Below, in pieces: positions 18,488-26,854 of a stretch of 64,000 nucleotides of DNA (position 1 is its first letter; each line of letters begins with the position of its first letter). The DNA lies in assembly GCF_000620145.1 (NCBI RefSeq), contig NZ_KK211082.1, forward strand, positions 181,198 to 245,197, read 5' to 3'. The translations under genes and the position numbers were made by a program. The DNA comes from Deefgea rivuli DSM 18356 (GTDB lineage Bacteria; Pseudomonadota; Gammaproteobacteria; Burkholderiales; Chitinibacteraceae). Under the pieces are notes generated by a model. The model did not search any database. It was not told the DNA's origin and saw only the letters and a list, made by a program, of their open reading frames with translations.

Positions 18488-19804
18488 TCAACTTAAATTA
18501 ACGATGGTTTGCAAAATCGTATCTTGCGCTTTAATCGTTTGTGAGTTGGCCTGGTAATTACGCTGTGCAGTAATTAAATTTACCAGTTCGCTCGTCAAAT
18601 CTACGTTTGAGTCTTCAACTGCAGCCGATTGCAATGAACCCGTGCTACCCGAACCTGGCGCATTGGTCAGTGGCTGCCCTGAAGCCGATGACTCGGCCCA
18701 GCGGTTATCCCCGAGCGGCTGCAAACCTTGCGAGTTAGTAAACGATGACAGCACCACTTGCGCTACATTGCGCGTTTGCCCATTCGAATAACGGCCTTGA
18801 ACCATACCGTCTTTATTCACCGAAATGCCAGTCAAAACACCATCGGTATAACCATCTTGCGTCAGCGTACTCACCGCATATGGGCTACCAAACTGGGTTG
18901 ATTTATCAAAAAACATTTGAAAATTCAAACCATTTGAGCCGTTATTGAGCGTTGCAGCCGTCACATTAAATGTTGAGCCACCAACCGGCAGACCAATCGG
19001 TCGACCATTCGCATCAAAAGTTAATCCTGTAGATAGAGCCGCTACAGCAGGTACTTGCGCACCCAAAGTACCGTTAGCATTCACATCTTTACCATCCAGA
19101 GCATAGCGAATAGTCCAAGTACTGCTCGGTGGAACCGTCGGCACTGCAGGCGGTACATCTTTACGGAAATATAAAGTTTGCGTGTGCGTGCCACCCAAAG
19201 AGTCAAACACAGTCGCTGATGTTGAATAATTGTAAGTGGTCGGATCGGTTGACGAGAAAACAGTCGTTGCAGGAATTACTTTGTCATTGGCGTTTAAATT
19301 CAAGCCTAAATTTAAACCAGCCCCAGTGACACCGGAACCACCCGTTGCGCGTGCGCCAATATTGGAAAATTGCAACTGAATTGGTGTTGGCGTTGAACCG
19401 GCTAAAACTTGCCCCGTTCCCTGATCAACAGCCCAACCTGTTAAAAACTGTGTGTTATTAACGATATAGCCATTTTTATCCAACTGGAACTGGCCGTTAC
19501 GTGCGTAACTAATTGAGCCCGTCGGATCTTGCATACGGAAAAAGCCATTTCCGGTAATCGCAATATCCAGTGGGTTATTCGTTGATGTTGTGTTGCCTTG
19601 GCCAAATTGCTGCGCAATCGTGGTGGTTTTAGCACCAATACCGGCGATATTCGATGAGGAACCAAAAGTACTGGCATAAATATCAGCAAACTCGGCACGT
19701 GCGCCTTTAAAACCCACCGTGCTGGTGTTGGCAACGTTATTGCCAATCACATCGAGATTTTTTGCCGATGTGTTCAAGCCACTTAAACCTTGTTGAAAAC
19801 CCAT
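18488..19804 (-). CDS. flgE: flagellar hook protein FlgE
   Basis: The 438-residue hook subunit begins MGFQQGLSGLNTSAKNLDVIGNNVANTSTVGFKGARAEFADIY and ends NVDLTSELVNLITAQRNYQANSQTIKAQDTILQTIVNLS, both classic FlgE signatures. The middle is Gly/Thr/Ser-rich, as expected for surface domains. It is secreted and assembled under the FlgD cap. It lies 16 bp after flgD. Confidence 0.98.
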   Translation of the reverse strand: MGFQQGLSGLNTSAKNLDVIGNNVANTSTVGFKGARAEFADIYASTFGSSSNIAGIGAKTTTIAQQFGQGNTTSTNNPLDIAITGNGFFRMQDPTGSISYARNGQFQLDKNGYIVNNTQFLTGWAVDQGTGQVLAGSTPTPIQLQFSNIGARATGGSGVTGAGLNLGLNLNANDKVIPATTVFSSTDPTTYNYSTSATVFDSLGGTHTQTLYFRKDVPPAVPTVPPSSTWTIRYALDGKDVNANGTLGAQVPAVAALSTGLTFDANGRPIGLPVGGSTFNVTAATLNNGSNGLNFQMFFDKSTQFGSPYAVSTLTQDGYTDGVLTGISVNKDGMVQGRYSNGQTRNVAQVVLSSFTNSQGLQPLGDNRWAESSASGQPLTNAPGSGSTGSLQSAAVEDSNVDLTSELVNLITAQRNYQANSQTIKAQDTILQTIVNLS

Positions 19805-19820
19805 GATATTCCCCTAATCT

Positions 19821-20507
19821 TTACGCGGTTGTGCTGCCAGTGGCTGAGCGAATTTGAATGACATCACCAAAACCAGTTTTACTGCCGTTCGCCAAATACA
19901 CGCCAACGCCACTACTACCAAACTCAACCGATTTAGCCACTTGCCAAGTCACCGTATCTAAAGCAATTTCCTTGCCATCTTTTTTGCCACTTGCAGCAAC
20001 AGTGTATTCACCAGCAGGGAAAACACTGCCATCCGCTTTTTTGCCATCCCACTCCAACTGCGCCAAACCTGGTTGAGAACTATTAGCAGGAATCTTCGCG
20101 ACTTCAGTGCCATCTTTATCAAAAACACTGAGGATCACGTCACTAGCACCTTCAGGAATGCTCACTCGCAAATCCGCCTTAGTCGTTCCATCAAAGTGGA
20201 AGCCTTTGCCGGGGGTGAGGACTTCTTTGCCGATCAAACCTGCCGCTTGCATCACTTGCGTTCCGGCATACAAAGATTGCATTTGATTCATTGTTTCATT
20301 GAGCTTGCCAATACCAGTGACGGTATTGATTTGCGCCATTTGGCTGGTAGTTTGTGCGTTATCCATCGGATTCATTGGATCTTGCGTTTGCAATTGCTTC
20401 ACCAGCAATTTCATAAAAGTGTCTTGCTGCTTCTCTGCCTCGGTTCTGTTCACCAGTTTTTTAGTATTGAGCGAGGTGTAATCAAAATTATTGCTAATCG
20501 TTGCCAT
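19821..20507 (-). CDS. flgD: flagellar hook cap protein FlgD
   Basis: The 228-residue scaffold for hook assembly contains QQDTFMKLLVKQLQTQDPMNPMDNAQTTSQMAQINTVTGI near residues 26-66, the conserved FlgD export/cap segment, and a C-terminal FlgD Ig-like region (VFPAGEYTVAASGKKDG). It lies between flgC and flgE in the operon with an 11-bp gap to flgC. Confidence 0.97.
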   Translation of the reverse strand: MATISNNFDYTSLNTKKLVNRTEAEKQQDTFMKLLVKQLQTQDPMNPMDNAQTTSQMAQINTVTGIGKLNETMNQMQSLYAGTQVMQAAGLIGKEVLTPGKGFHFDGTTKADLRVSIPEGASDVILSVFDKDGTEVAKIPANSSQPGLAQLEWDGKKADGSVFPAGEYTVAASGKKDGKEIALDTVTWQVAKSVEFGSSGVGVYLANGSKTGFGDVIQIRSATGSTTA

Positions 20508-20518
20508 GATGAATCTCC

Positions 20519-20932
20519 TTAAGCCTGACCGATAGACAAAGTACGCATCAGCAGGGTTTTTGCTGTATTCATTACATCGATATTGGTTTGATAAGAACGC
20601 GAAGCTGAAATCATATTGGTCATTTCTTCGACCACGCTGACATTGGGCATTGCGATATAGCCGTTGCCATCGGCAAATGGATTCTTTGGATCGTAAACCA
20701 GACGCGGCGGCGATTGATCTTCAATCACGCCAGCGACTTTTACGCCTACCGATGCGGCACCATGGGTATTGCTCGGAACAGCTTGAAATACAACCTGCTT
20801 AGCCCGATACGGCTGCCCATTCGAACTAGTGACCGATTCAGCATTCGCCAAATTACTCGCCACCACATTCAAACGCGCCGATTGCGCATTCATTGCTGAC
20901 GAAGCCACATCAAAAACGCGAAACAATGACAT
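20519..20932 (-). CDS. flgC: flagellar proximal rod protein FlgC
   Basis: The 137-residue product begins [50 protein letters not shown] and ends [39 protein letters not shown]. These are the N- and C-terminal signatures of FlgC. It lies 11 bp after flgB in the same operon. Confidence 0.98.
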   Translation of the reverse strand: MSLFRVFDVASSAMNAQSARLNVVASNLANAESVTSSNGQPYRAKQVVFQAVPSNTHGAASVGVKVAGVIEDQSPPRLVYDPKNPFADGNGYIAMPNVSVVEEMTNMISASRSYQTNIDVMNTAKTLLMRTLSIGQA

Positions 20933-20943
20933 CAGTGCTTTCC

Positions 20944-21348
20944 TTATTGACCCGTTAACGCCGTTTTCATCGACTCAATTCGCCGCGTCATAAAGGTGAC
21001 AGCCGCCTGATAGCGAATCGCGTTATCGGTAAATTCTCTCATTTCGGTATTCATATCGACCGTATTGCCATCAATCGACGGCTGCTGCTCATTGCGGTAT
21101 TGCAGGCTAGGCGCGAATAAATCGACGGTATTGGTGGGCTGTAAATGACGAGTGTTCGTCGCTTGCAAAGTCGCTGGCGTATTACCTGCGCGTGCAGCAT
21201 TAAAAGCAGCTTTAAAATCAATATCACGCGCTTTGTAATTGGGCGTATCGGCATTGGCAATATTAGAGCCCAAGATTTCTTGACGATAACCACGCAATTT
21301 CAGTGCGGTTTCTTGGTTACTAAAATAATTGTCGAGGCGACCTAGCAT
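20944..21348 (-). CDS. flgB: flagellar proximal rod protein FlgB
   Basis: A 134-residue rod protein beginning [45 protein letters not shown]. The start at 21348 has GGAG seven bases upstream; a longer in-frame extension to 21432 would run through the promoter and is rejected. It is the first gene of the eleven-gene minus-strand operon flgBCDEFGHIJKL. A sigma-54-type promoter lies about 30 bp before it. Confidence 0.97.
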   Translation of the reverse strand: MLGRLDNYFSNQETALKLRGYRQEILGSNIANADTPNYKARDIDFKAAFNAARAGNTPATLQATNTRHLQPTNTVDLFAPSLQYRNEQQPSIDGNTVDMNTEMREFTDNAIRYQAAVTFMTRRIESMKTALTGQ

Positions 21349-21377
21349 GTGCAAACTCCATAGAGATGAACAACTAT

Positions 21378-21395
21378 AAGCAGGAAGCGTGCCAA
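21378..21395 (-). promoter_or_regulatory. Sigma-54 promoter of the flg operon
   Basis: On the minus strand the 18-base sequence TTGGCACGCTTCCTGCTT matches the RpoN consensus (TTGGCACG, 4 nt, TTGCW) with GG and GC separated by exactly ten bases. Transcription would start near 21368, about 20 bases before the flgB ATG, leaving room for its GGAG. Confidence 0.85.
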
Positions 21396-21424
21396 TAAAA
21401 AAAAGCCAAGCTAGGCTTGGCTTT
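21396..21424 (-). terminator. Terminator of the gene upstream of flgB
   Basis: On the minus strand AAAGCCAAGC-CTA-GCTTGGCTTT is followed by a T-run. It insulates the flg operon from the small gene at 21527-21745, and its T-run directly abuts the -24 element of the flgB promoter. Confidence 0.88.
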
Positions 21425-21526
21425 GGGATCAATTTTTGATGATTTCAATAAGATAACGGCAAGACTTGCCGACTTACTCAGCACACAAGTGCCATACAGC
21501 CTCTTGTGCAGTGATTTATTGATGAA

Positions 21527-21745
21527 TCAATGAAATTGCAATTGAATTTGCTGTTTAGCCACTGCTGCGGCGCCTTGCAATACTGAATGCACAGTCGCAC
21601 GGTGCGCTGAGGGCGCTGGCTGCCAATCCGTTACCGGTTTACGGGCATTGCCATGGCAAATTACAATTTGAAACCAGCCTTCCATCTCGGCAGAACGAGC
21701 GGACGGACGTGCTTCTACATCAAAATCAAACATACGATTAGTCAT
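21527..21745 (-). CDS. 72-residue protein of unknown function
   Basis: I do not recognise this product. It begins MTNRMFDFDVEARPSARSAE, continues with EGWFQIVICHGNARKPVTDWQ, and ends in an alanine/glutamine-rich tail. It has no signal peptide or membrane helix. A good GGAG lies six bases before the ATG, and a strong terminator follows about 100 bp after the stop, so expression as a single gene is likely. It sits where flgA, flgM or flgN is often found upstream of flgB, but does not resemble any of them. A palindromic repeat lies just upstream. Confidence 0.6.
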   Translation of the reverse strand: MTNRMFDFDVEARPSARSAEMEGWFQIVICHGNARKPVTDWQPAPSAHRATVHSVLQGAAAVAKQQIQLQFH

Positions 21746-21782
21746 AATGGACTCCAAACTACGGGGCTTTGCTGACCTTTTT

Positions 21783-21877
21783 AAGTAGATAAGCAAAAGT
21801 TTTCTTGCATCGTTGTCTCGCCTTGTCGTACTAGACGGCTTCGACGCCTTGCCATAAAACTTTTGCGCGAATACTTA
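21783..21877. repeat. AAAAGTTTT palindromic repeat
   Basis: AAGTA..GCAAAAGTTTTCTTGC at the left and GCCATAAAACTTTTGC..TACTT at the right form an imperfect palindrome, with a central GTCGTACTAGACGGC region. The left arm is almost identical to the copy at 25498. Confidence 0.75.
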
Positions 21878-22195
21878 GAATTTCGGTCGCACAGCCAAAC
21901 CCGCCCAAAAGCCGGACGGTAAAGCACCAAATAGAAGAGCACCACGTTCAGAATGAACTTTGCAGAAAAGCTGAGGAGGCTTGCTGGGGAGAACTACTAA
22001 AACACATGGCAATCATCACTTAAAGTGGATCGCGTTAATGTGCTCAATCAAATTAGTGCCGCGAATATACGACATAAAAAAATCAAAGTCAACACAATAT
22101 GTCAATAAAAAAATAATCACGCACAACTAAAGCAATGATTTGTAATCATCTTATTTAATTGGCATCGTGCCGTGCACGATGCCAAGCTAGCAAAA
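21878..22195. other. Intergenic stretch without recognised feature
   Basis: 318 bp between a repeat and the DUF4332 gene. It is AT-rich towards 22080-22150 and has only short, unsupported ORFs. A small inverted repeat GGCATCGTGCCGTGCACGATGCC at 22161-22183 follows the DUF4332 stop and could help end that transcript. Confidence 0.4.
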
Positions 22196-22600
22196 TCAGT
22201 ACTCAACACCGCGCGGCAAGTCTTTCGCCTCGGCAATCCACTTCTCAACTTGCGACAAACTCGGCGTTGTTCCCGCGAGTTTTTTCGCTTCGTTGGCTGT
22301 TGCCAACGCTTCTTGCAGATTTTGCGCATTGCGGCGCGCCAATTCAGCCACGGTATCCACGCCAGCGGCTTCCAGCAACTCAGCGAACTGCCCTGCCACA
22401 CCGTGAATACGGAATAAATCAGCGTGATTCACCCATTTCAAAATTAATTTATCCGCAATCCCCGTTTGCGCCGCCAATGCATCGCGGCCTTTCGGTGTGC
22501 TACCCGCAGTTAACAGCGCTTCAACGCTGCTAATGCCGGCTTCTTTGAGTTTCGCTGCGTAGGTTTCGCCAATGCCTTCAATATCGATAATTGCCGTCAT
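22196..22600 (-). CDS. DUF4332 helix-hairpin-helix protein
   Basis: A 134-residue protein with two helix-hairpin-helix-like repeats: IEGIGETYAAKLKEAGISSVEALL at the N-terminus and IHGVAGQFAELLEAAGVDTVAELARR in the middle. This pattern matches the DUF4332 family, small proteins with a DNA-binding-like fold and no assigned function. The tail ends WIAEAKDLPRGVEY. There is no membrane segment. It stands between two AAAAGTTTT repeats and looks monocistronic. Confidence 0.8.
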   Translation of the reverse strand: MTAIIDIEGIGETYAAKLKEAGISSVEALLTAGSTPKGRDALAAQTGIADKLILKWVNHADLFRIHGVAGQFAELLEAAGVDTVAELARRNAQNLQEALATANEAKKLAGTTPSLSQVEKWIAEAKDLPRGVEY

Positions 22601-22625
22601 ATTATTTACTCTCCACGGTTAAAAT

Positions 22626-22721
22626 AAGTATTCAGGCAAAAGTTTTATGGCAAGGTATCGAAGCCGCAGACAGTACATCAAGTACGGCAAGGCAAGATAA
22701 CGATGCAAGAAAATTTTTGCT
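22626..22721. repeat. AAAAGTTTT palindromic repeat
   Basis: AAGTA..GCAAAAGTTTTATGGCAAGG on the left pairs with CGATGCAAGAAAATTTTTGC on the right; the centre is GTACATCAAGTAC. It is inverted relative to the copy at 21783 and touches the stop codon of the next gene. Confidence 0.75.
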
Positions 22722-25424
22722 TTAAATTGAGTCCTGCGCCAAATCAGTGAGCGGCTTGACCACCCACTTCAAGCTATCATCTTCTGGATGCTGACCAATA
22801 GTAAAGCCCAAATGTTTCATAAAGGTCAACATCGTTTTATTACTACTCAGCACTTCGCCTTCAATCACCGATAAACCCATATCCCGCGCAGCGACAAACA
22901 GCGCATTCATCAAGCGCCCACCTAAACCCAAGCCCTGCCATTGATCACTAATAACAACAGCAAATTCACAGCTATCGCGATCTGGATTAGCGGTGAAACG
23001 CGCTACGCCGATGATTTCAGTGCCCGCGCTCGTTTCTACCGTCGCGACAATCGCCATTTCTCGCGTGTAATCAAGCTGAGTAAAGCGCGCTAACATCACT
23101 TGCGGCAAGGATTTGAGCGTACTCATAAAGCGGTTGTAGCGGCTTTCTTCGGATAATTTACTGACAAACATCGCGACCAAATCCGCATCTTCGGGGCGAA
23201 TCGGCCGCAATACCATCGGCAAACCATTTTTCAATTGGGTAATTTGCGCTAAATGCGCCGGATAAGGATGAATCGCCATATGGCTGTAACGGCGAGCATT
23301 TTCAGGAACTGGCGCAATTACAATTCGTGCATCCACCGCGACAACACCATGCTCGTCAGCCACCAGCGGATTAATATCAAGCTGCTGAATTTGCGGGAAT
23401 TCGCAGACCATTTCCGAAACACGTAATAGCACCGCTTTCACCGCCTCCATATCCACACCTGGCAAATTACGAAACGGCGCGAGCATTTTCTTTACGCGCG
23501 TACGGCGAATTAAGTTTTCTGCGAGGTATTCATTCAGGGGCGGCAAGGATACTGCGATGTCGTTAAATACCTCCACGGTCACGCCACCATGACCAAAAGT
23601 AATCACTGGGCCAAACGAATGATCTCGCCCAACACCGATCATTAATTCACGGCCTGATTTTTTGCCGTGCATCGGTTGAATCACCAAGCCACGCACATTT
23701 TCAGCGCCCAAACGCTCTTGCGCGCGTGCCAGCATTTTGCTCGATTCGGTCGCGACTTGAACCAAGCTACTTAAATTAAGCACCACACCGTCAATATCAG
23801 TTTTATGCAAAATGCCTTTGGCATCGATTTTAAGCGCCACTGGCAAACCCAGCCCCATTGCAGCCGAAACCGCATCATCAGGTGTTTGCGCACGTATCGT
23901 TAAAGTCACTGGAATATTAAACGCACGCAAAATCGCTTTCGATTCCACTTCATCCAGCACTTCGCGGCCACTGGCGAGCACCGAATCAATAATCATGTGC
24001 GCGGTTTCAAGATCGGGCGCTTCCATTTCACCCAGCGGGCTTGGCGTTTGCAACAGCAACTGCTGATTGTATTGCCAGCTCGCCAAAGAATAAAACACTT
24101 CAACCGCGCTTTCTGGCGCGTTAAAAAACGCGGTTTGCGACTTTGCCAGCAATTTACGGCTTGCATCGATTTTCTTACCGCCGACCCACGCCAGCAGCAG
24201 CGGCTTGTCGGTACTTTTACGCAGCGCGATCATCGCCTCGGCAGTCGCCATATCATCGGTGCCAACCTGCGGCGTAAATACCACCAATACGCCATCGACA
24301 TTCGGGTCTTTAATCACGAATTCAGTCGCTAATTTAAAGCGCTCTGCATTCGCATCGCCCAGCACGTCGACTGGATTTTGCAATCGGCTTTGCACCGGCA
24401 AAATCGCTTTTAATTGTTCTATCGTTTCAGGGCTGAGTTGGGCAAGCTGAATATGCAAATCATGGGCGCGATCGACCGCCATCAAACCCGCACCAATGCC
24501 ATTGGTCAAAATCGCGAGGCGACGACCCTTGGTGCGATACGTACCATCGAGCACGCGTACCGCAGTGAACAACTGATTGATCGAGCGTAAACGCAGCACG
24601 CCAGCGCGTTTGAGCGCCACATCAAACACATCATCGTGTTTAATTAAGCGCTCAGAATGCGTACGGCCTAATTTCGGCTCTTCATCGTAGCGACCGACTT
24701 TCAACGCCAAAACGGCTTTCGAACGCGACGCAGCGCGCAGCGCCGACATAAACAAACGCGCGTCTTTTAAATCTTCGATATACAGCAAAATAGATTTGGT
24801 TTTCGGATCGGCGACCAAGTAATCGAGCACATCGCCCACGTCAATATCCGATGCCGAGCCCAGCGATACCACCGAGCTAAATCCCACATCATGCAGCTCG
24901 GCCCAATCCAAAATCGCCGTCGTTACCGACGAAGATTGCGACACCACCGCCAAGCTGCCGCTTTTAATTTTGCCTTTGTAATTGGCCGCTAATAATTTAC
25001 TCGGCGCGCGGCAATAGCCAAACACCGTCGGCCCCATAATGCGGATATTGAATGTCTTTGCCGTCGCCAAGATTTTTTCGAGTAGCTTTTGCCCCGCTTT
25101 ATCGTTACCGACAAAATCGCAAGACATAATCATGATATGGCGAATGCCCTGCTGACCGCAGGCTTCGACCAATTTGAGTAGGGTGCGGCTCGGTGTCGTC
25201 AAAATCCCTAAATCAACGGGTGTCGTGATTTTACTCACGGTTTTCACCGCCGCGATGCCATGCACCGTTTTGTGCCGCAAATTCACCGCATGAATCGCGC
25301 CGGTATAGCCGCCGTCCAGCAAATTTTGCATCACAGAACAGCCTACCGAACCCACTGTTTCTGATGCGCCAATGACAGCAATCGACCGAGGATCAAATAA
25401 TGGAGCAAGGTAGTGGGGTTTCAT
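22722..25424 (-). CDS. PatZ-like acyl-CoA synthetase/GNAT acetyltransferase fusion
   Basis: A 900-residue protein. In order it has a CoA-binding Rossmann domain (LAPLFDPRSIAVIGASE, near residue 7), succinyl-CoA-ligase-like domains, an ATP-grasp domain (about 490-700, GLPVALKIDAKGILHKTDIDGV), and a C-terminal GNAT domain (about 735-890, ending in EFAVVISDQWQGLGLGGRLM..). This is the architecture of PatZ/Pka protein lysine acetyltransferases, which acetylate enzymes such as acetyl-CoA synthetase; an NDP-forming acyl-CoA ligase role is the alternative. The ATG at 25424 has GAGG upstream; a longer frame to 25526 runs into a repeat and was rejected. Confidence 0.9.
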   Translation of the reverse strand: MKPHYLAPLFDPRSIAVIGASETVGSVGCSVMQNLLDGGYTGAIHAVNLRHKTVHGIAAVKTVSKITTPVDLGILTTPSRTLLKLVEACGQQGIRHIMIMSCDFVGNDKAGQKLLEKILATAKTFNIRIMGPTVFGYCRAPSKLLAANYKGKIKSGSLAVVSQSSSVTTAILDWAELHDVGFSSVVSLGSASDIDVGDVLDYLVADPKTKSILLYIEDLKDARLFMSALRAASRSKAVLALKVGRYDEEPKLGRTHSERLIKHDDVFDVALKRAGVLRLRSINQLFTAVRVLDGTYRTKGRRLAILTNGIGAGLMAVDRAHDLHIQLAQLSPETIEQLKAILPVQSRLQNPVDVLGDANAERFKLATEFVIKDPNVDGVLVVFTPQVGTDDMATAEAMIALRKSTDKPLLLAWVGGKKIDASRKLLAKSQTAFFNAPESAVEVFYSLASWQYNQQLLLQTPSPLGEMEAPDLETAHMIIDSVLASGREVLDEVESKAILRAFNIPVTLTIRAQTPDDAVSAAMGLGLPVALKIDAKGILHKTDIDGVVLNLSSLVQVATESSKMLARAQERLGAENVRGLVIQPMHGKKSGRELMIGVGRDHSFGPVITFGHGGVTVEVFNDIAVSLPPLNEYLAENLIRRTRVKKMLAPFRNLPGVDMEAVKAVLLRVSEMVCEFPQIQQLDINPLVADEHGVVAVDARIVIAPVPENARRYSHMAIHPYPAHLAQITQLKNGLPMVLRPIRPEDADLVAMFVSKLSEESRYNRFMSTLKSLPQVMLARFTQLDYTREMAIVATVETSAGTEIIGVARFTANPDRDSCEFAVVISDQWQGLGLGGRLMNALFVAARDMGLSVIEGEVLSSNKTMLTFMKHLGFTIGQHPEDDSLKWVVKPLTDLAQDSI

Positions 25425-25497
25425 AAGGCGCAACCTCTGTGAGAAGCTGTAATTGTATAACGTCTGACAGTATGCCTGGGCTCTATTGCAATGCAAT

Positions 25498-25602
25498 AAG
25501 TTAGATAGGCAAAAATTTTCTTGCATCGTTGTCTCGCCTTGTCGTACTAAAGTACTGCCTGCGGCATCGACGCCTTGCCATAAAACTTTTGCACGTGTAC
25601 TT
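25498..25602. repeat. AAAAGTTTT palindromic repeat
   Basis: The left arm GCAAAAATTTTCTTGCATCG and right arm GCCATAAAACTTTTGC are as in the copy at 21783. The centre GTACTAAAGTAC is a perfect short palindrome. It lies in the divergent spacer between the PatZ-like gene and ppa. Confidence 0.75.
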
Positions 25603-25715
25603 ATCTGTGCTTTCTTTGCGCTTTCCAGTAAATTTGATGCGAGCGAACTATCAAGGCGAACAAGGGATAGATATAATCCGTGGGTTTATTTCTCACCCAC
25701 TCAGGATTGTGCACC

Positions 25716-26246
25716 ATGGACATCAGCAAGATCCCCGCCGGTAAAAACCTGCCAGACGACTTTAACGTTATCATCGAAATCCCAGCTAACGCACCACCCA
25801 TCAAGTACGAATTCGATAAAGAATCCGGCGCAATCATCGTTGACCGCTTCGTCGGCACTTCGATGTCGTACCCAATGAACTACGGCTTTGTACCGCACAC
25901 CTTGTCATTGGATGGTGATCCTGTTGACGTTCTGGTTTACACCCCATTCCCACTCGCACCTGGCATGGTCATCAAATGCCGCGCGATTGGCGTGTTGGGC
26001 ATGGAAGACGAAGCCGGTATGGACGCTAAAGTCATCGCTTTGCCAGTACCTAAAGTATGTGCAATGTTTGCACACATCGAAAAACTGGAAGACTTACCAG
26101 AATTGCTGCTCGCGCAAGTGAAACATTACTTCGAGCACTACAAAGACCTAGAAAAAGGCAAATGGGTGAAAATCACTGGCTGGGGCGACAAAGCCGCAGC
26201 TGAAGCTGAAATCATGACGAGCTTCGAACGTGCTAAAAACGCTTAA
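25716..26246 (+). CDS. ppa: inorganic pyrophosphatase
   Basis: A 176-residue family I pyrophosphatase beginning [32 protein letters not shown]. The metal-binding signature DGDPVD and the surrounding [20 protein letters not shown] are intact. It hydrolyses pyrophosphate to drive biosynthesis in the cytoplasm. An in-frame ATG at 25680 would add 12 unrelated residues and was rejected. A strong bidirectional terminator follows 18 bp after the stop. Confidence 0.97.
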   Translation: MDISKIPAGKNLPDDFNVIIEIPANAPPIKYEFDKESGAIIVDRFVGTSMSYPMNYGFVPHTLSLDGDPVDVLVYTPFPLAPGMVIKCRAIGVLGMEDEAGMDAKVIALPVPKVCAMFAHIEKLEDLPELLLAQVKHYFEHYKDLEKGKWVKITGWGDKAAAEAEIMTSFERAKNA

Positions 26247-26263
26247 TCTATTCAAGTAGATAC

Positions 26264-26295
26264 AAAAAAGCCGATCTTTTTGATCGGCTTTTTTA
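26264..26295 (+). terminator. Terminator between convergent ppa and folA
   Basis: AAAAAAGCCGATC-TTTTT-GATCGGCTTTTTTATT: a perfect stem with T-runs on both strands, serving both convergent genes. Confidence 0.92.
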
Positions 26296-26298
26296 TTA

Positions 26299-26348
26299 GG
26301 TATTTCATTGTAGACATTAATAAATAATGCCTACAAGCACATACCTAT
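26299..26348 (+). repeat. Small GTAT-ATACC hairpin repeat (at folA stop)
   Basis: GGTATTTCATTGTAGACATT, loop AATAA, ATAATGCCTACAA, then ATACCTAT. The stem TTGTAG.CATT/AATGCCTACAA pairs with one mismatch. Its right end overlaps the folA stop codon. Confidence 0.75.
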
Positions 26349-26830
26349 GCTTTGTTATATCGAACAAACGCATACTCAATGCCATTGGCAGCGACATGCT
26401 GCTCGCGGCTGACTTCTTGCCAGATTGCACTATCAAACACAGGGAAATACGCATCACCTTCAGGGCTTAAAGCGACTTCAGTGAGGTATAAAGTATCGGC
26501 CACAGCCAAACTTTGCTGATAAATTTCGCCGCCGCCGATGATAAAAACGCGCTCATGTCCGGCTAATTGGGCAGCATCAATCGCAGCTTGAATCGATGAA
26601 AATGGCGTTGCGCCTATTGCTTGCCAATCGGCATTGTGCGTAATCACCCAATGTGGGCGCCCCGGCAATAGCCCCGGCAAGGATTCAAAAGTTTTGCGCC
26701 CCATAATCATCGGGCAGCCCATCGTTAGCGCTTTGAAATACTTTAAATCTTCGGGCAAGCGCCACGGCAATTGATTGTTAATACCAATGACACGGTTTTG
26801 GCCTACGGCGGAAATAATAGCGACTTGCAT
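26345..26830 (-). CDS. folA: dihydrofolate reductase
   Basis: The 161-residue product begins MQVAIISAVGQNRVIGINNQLPWRLPEDLKYFK, with the conserved GINNQLPW, PMIMGRKTFESL and VFIIGGGEIYQQ motifs. It reduces dihydrofolate to tetrahydrofolate with NADPH; the acidic residue at about 28 (PEDLK) is in the catalytic segment. It lies 24 bp after the LytM-like lipoprotein gene, and together with DUF1415 may form a three-gene unit. Confidence 0.97.
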   Translation of the reverse strand: MQVAIISAVGQNRVIGINNQLPWRLPEDLKYFKALTMGCPMIMGRKTFESLPGLLPGRPHWVITHNADWQAIGATPFSSIQAAIDAAQLAGHERVFIIGGGEIYQQSLAVADTLYLTEVALSPEGDAYFPVFDSAIWQEVSREQHVAANGIEYAFVRYNKA

Positions 26831-26854
26831 TCATCTATCCTTTAAAACGGCGAC

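Noticed and set aside
26299-26348. Small hairpin as the folA terminator
   Set aside because: No T-tract follows, and a standard bidirectional terminator stands at 26264-26295.
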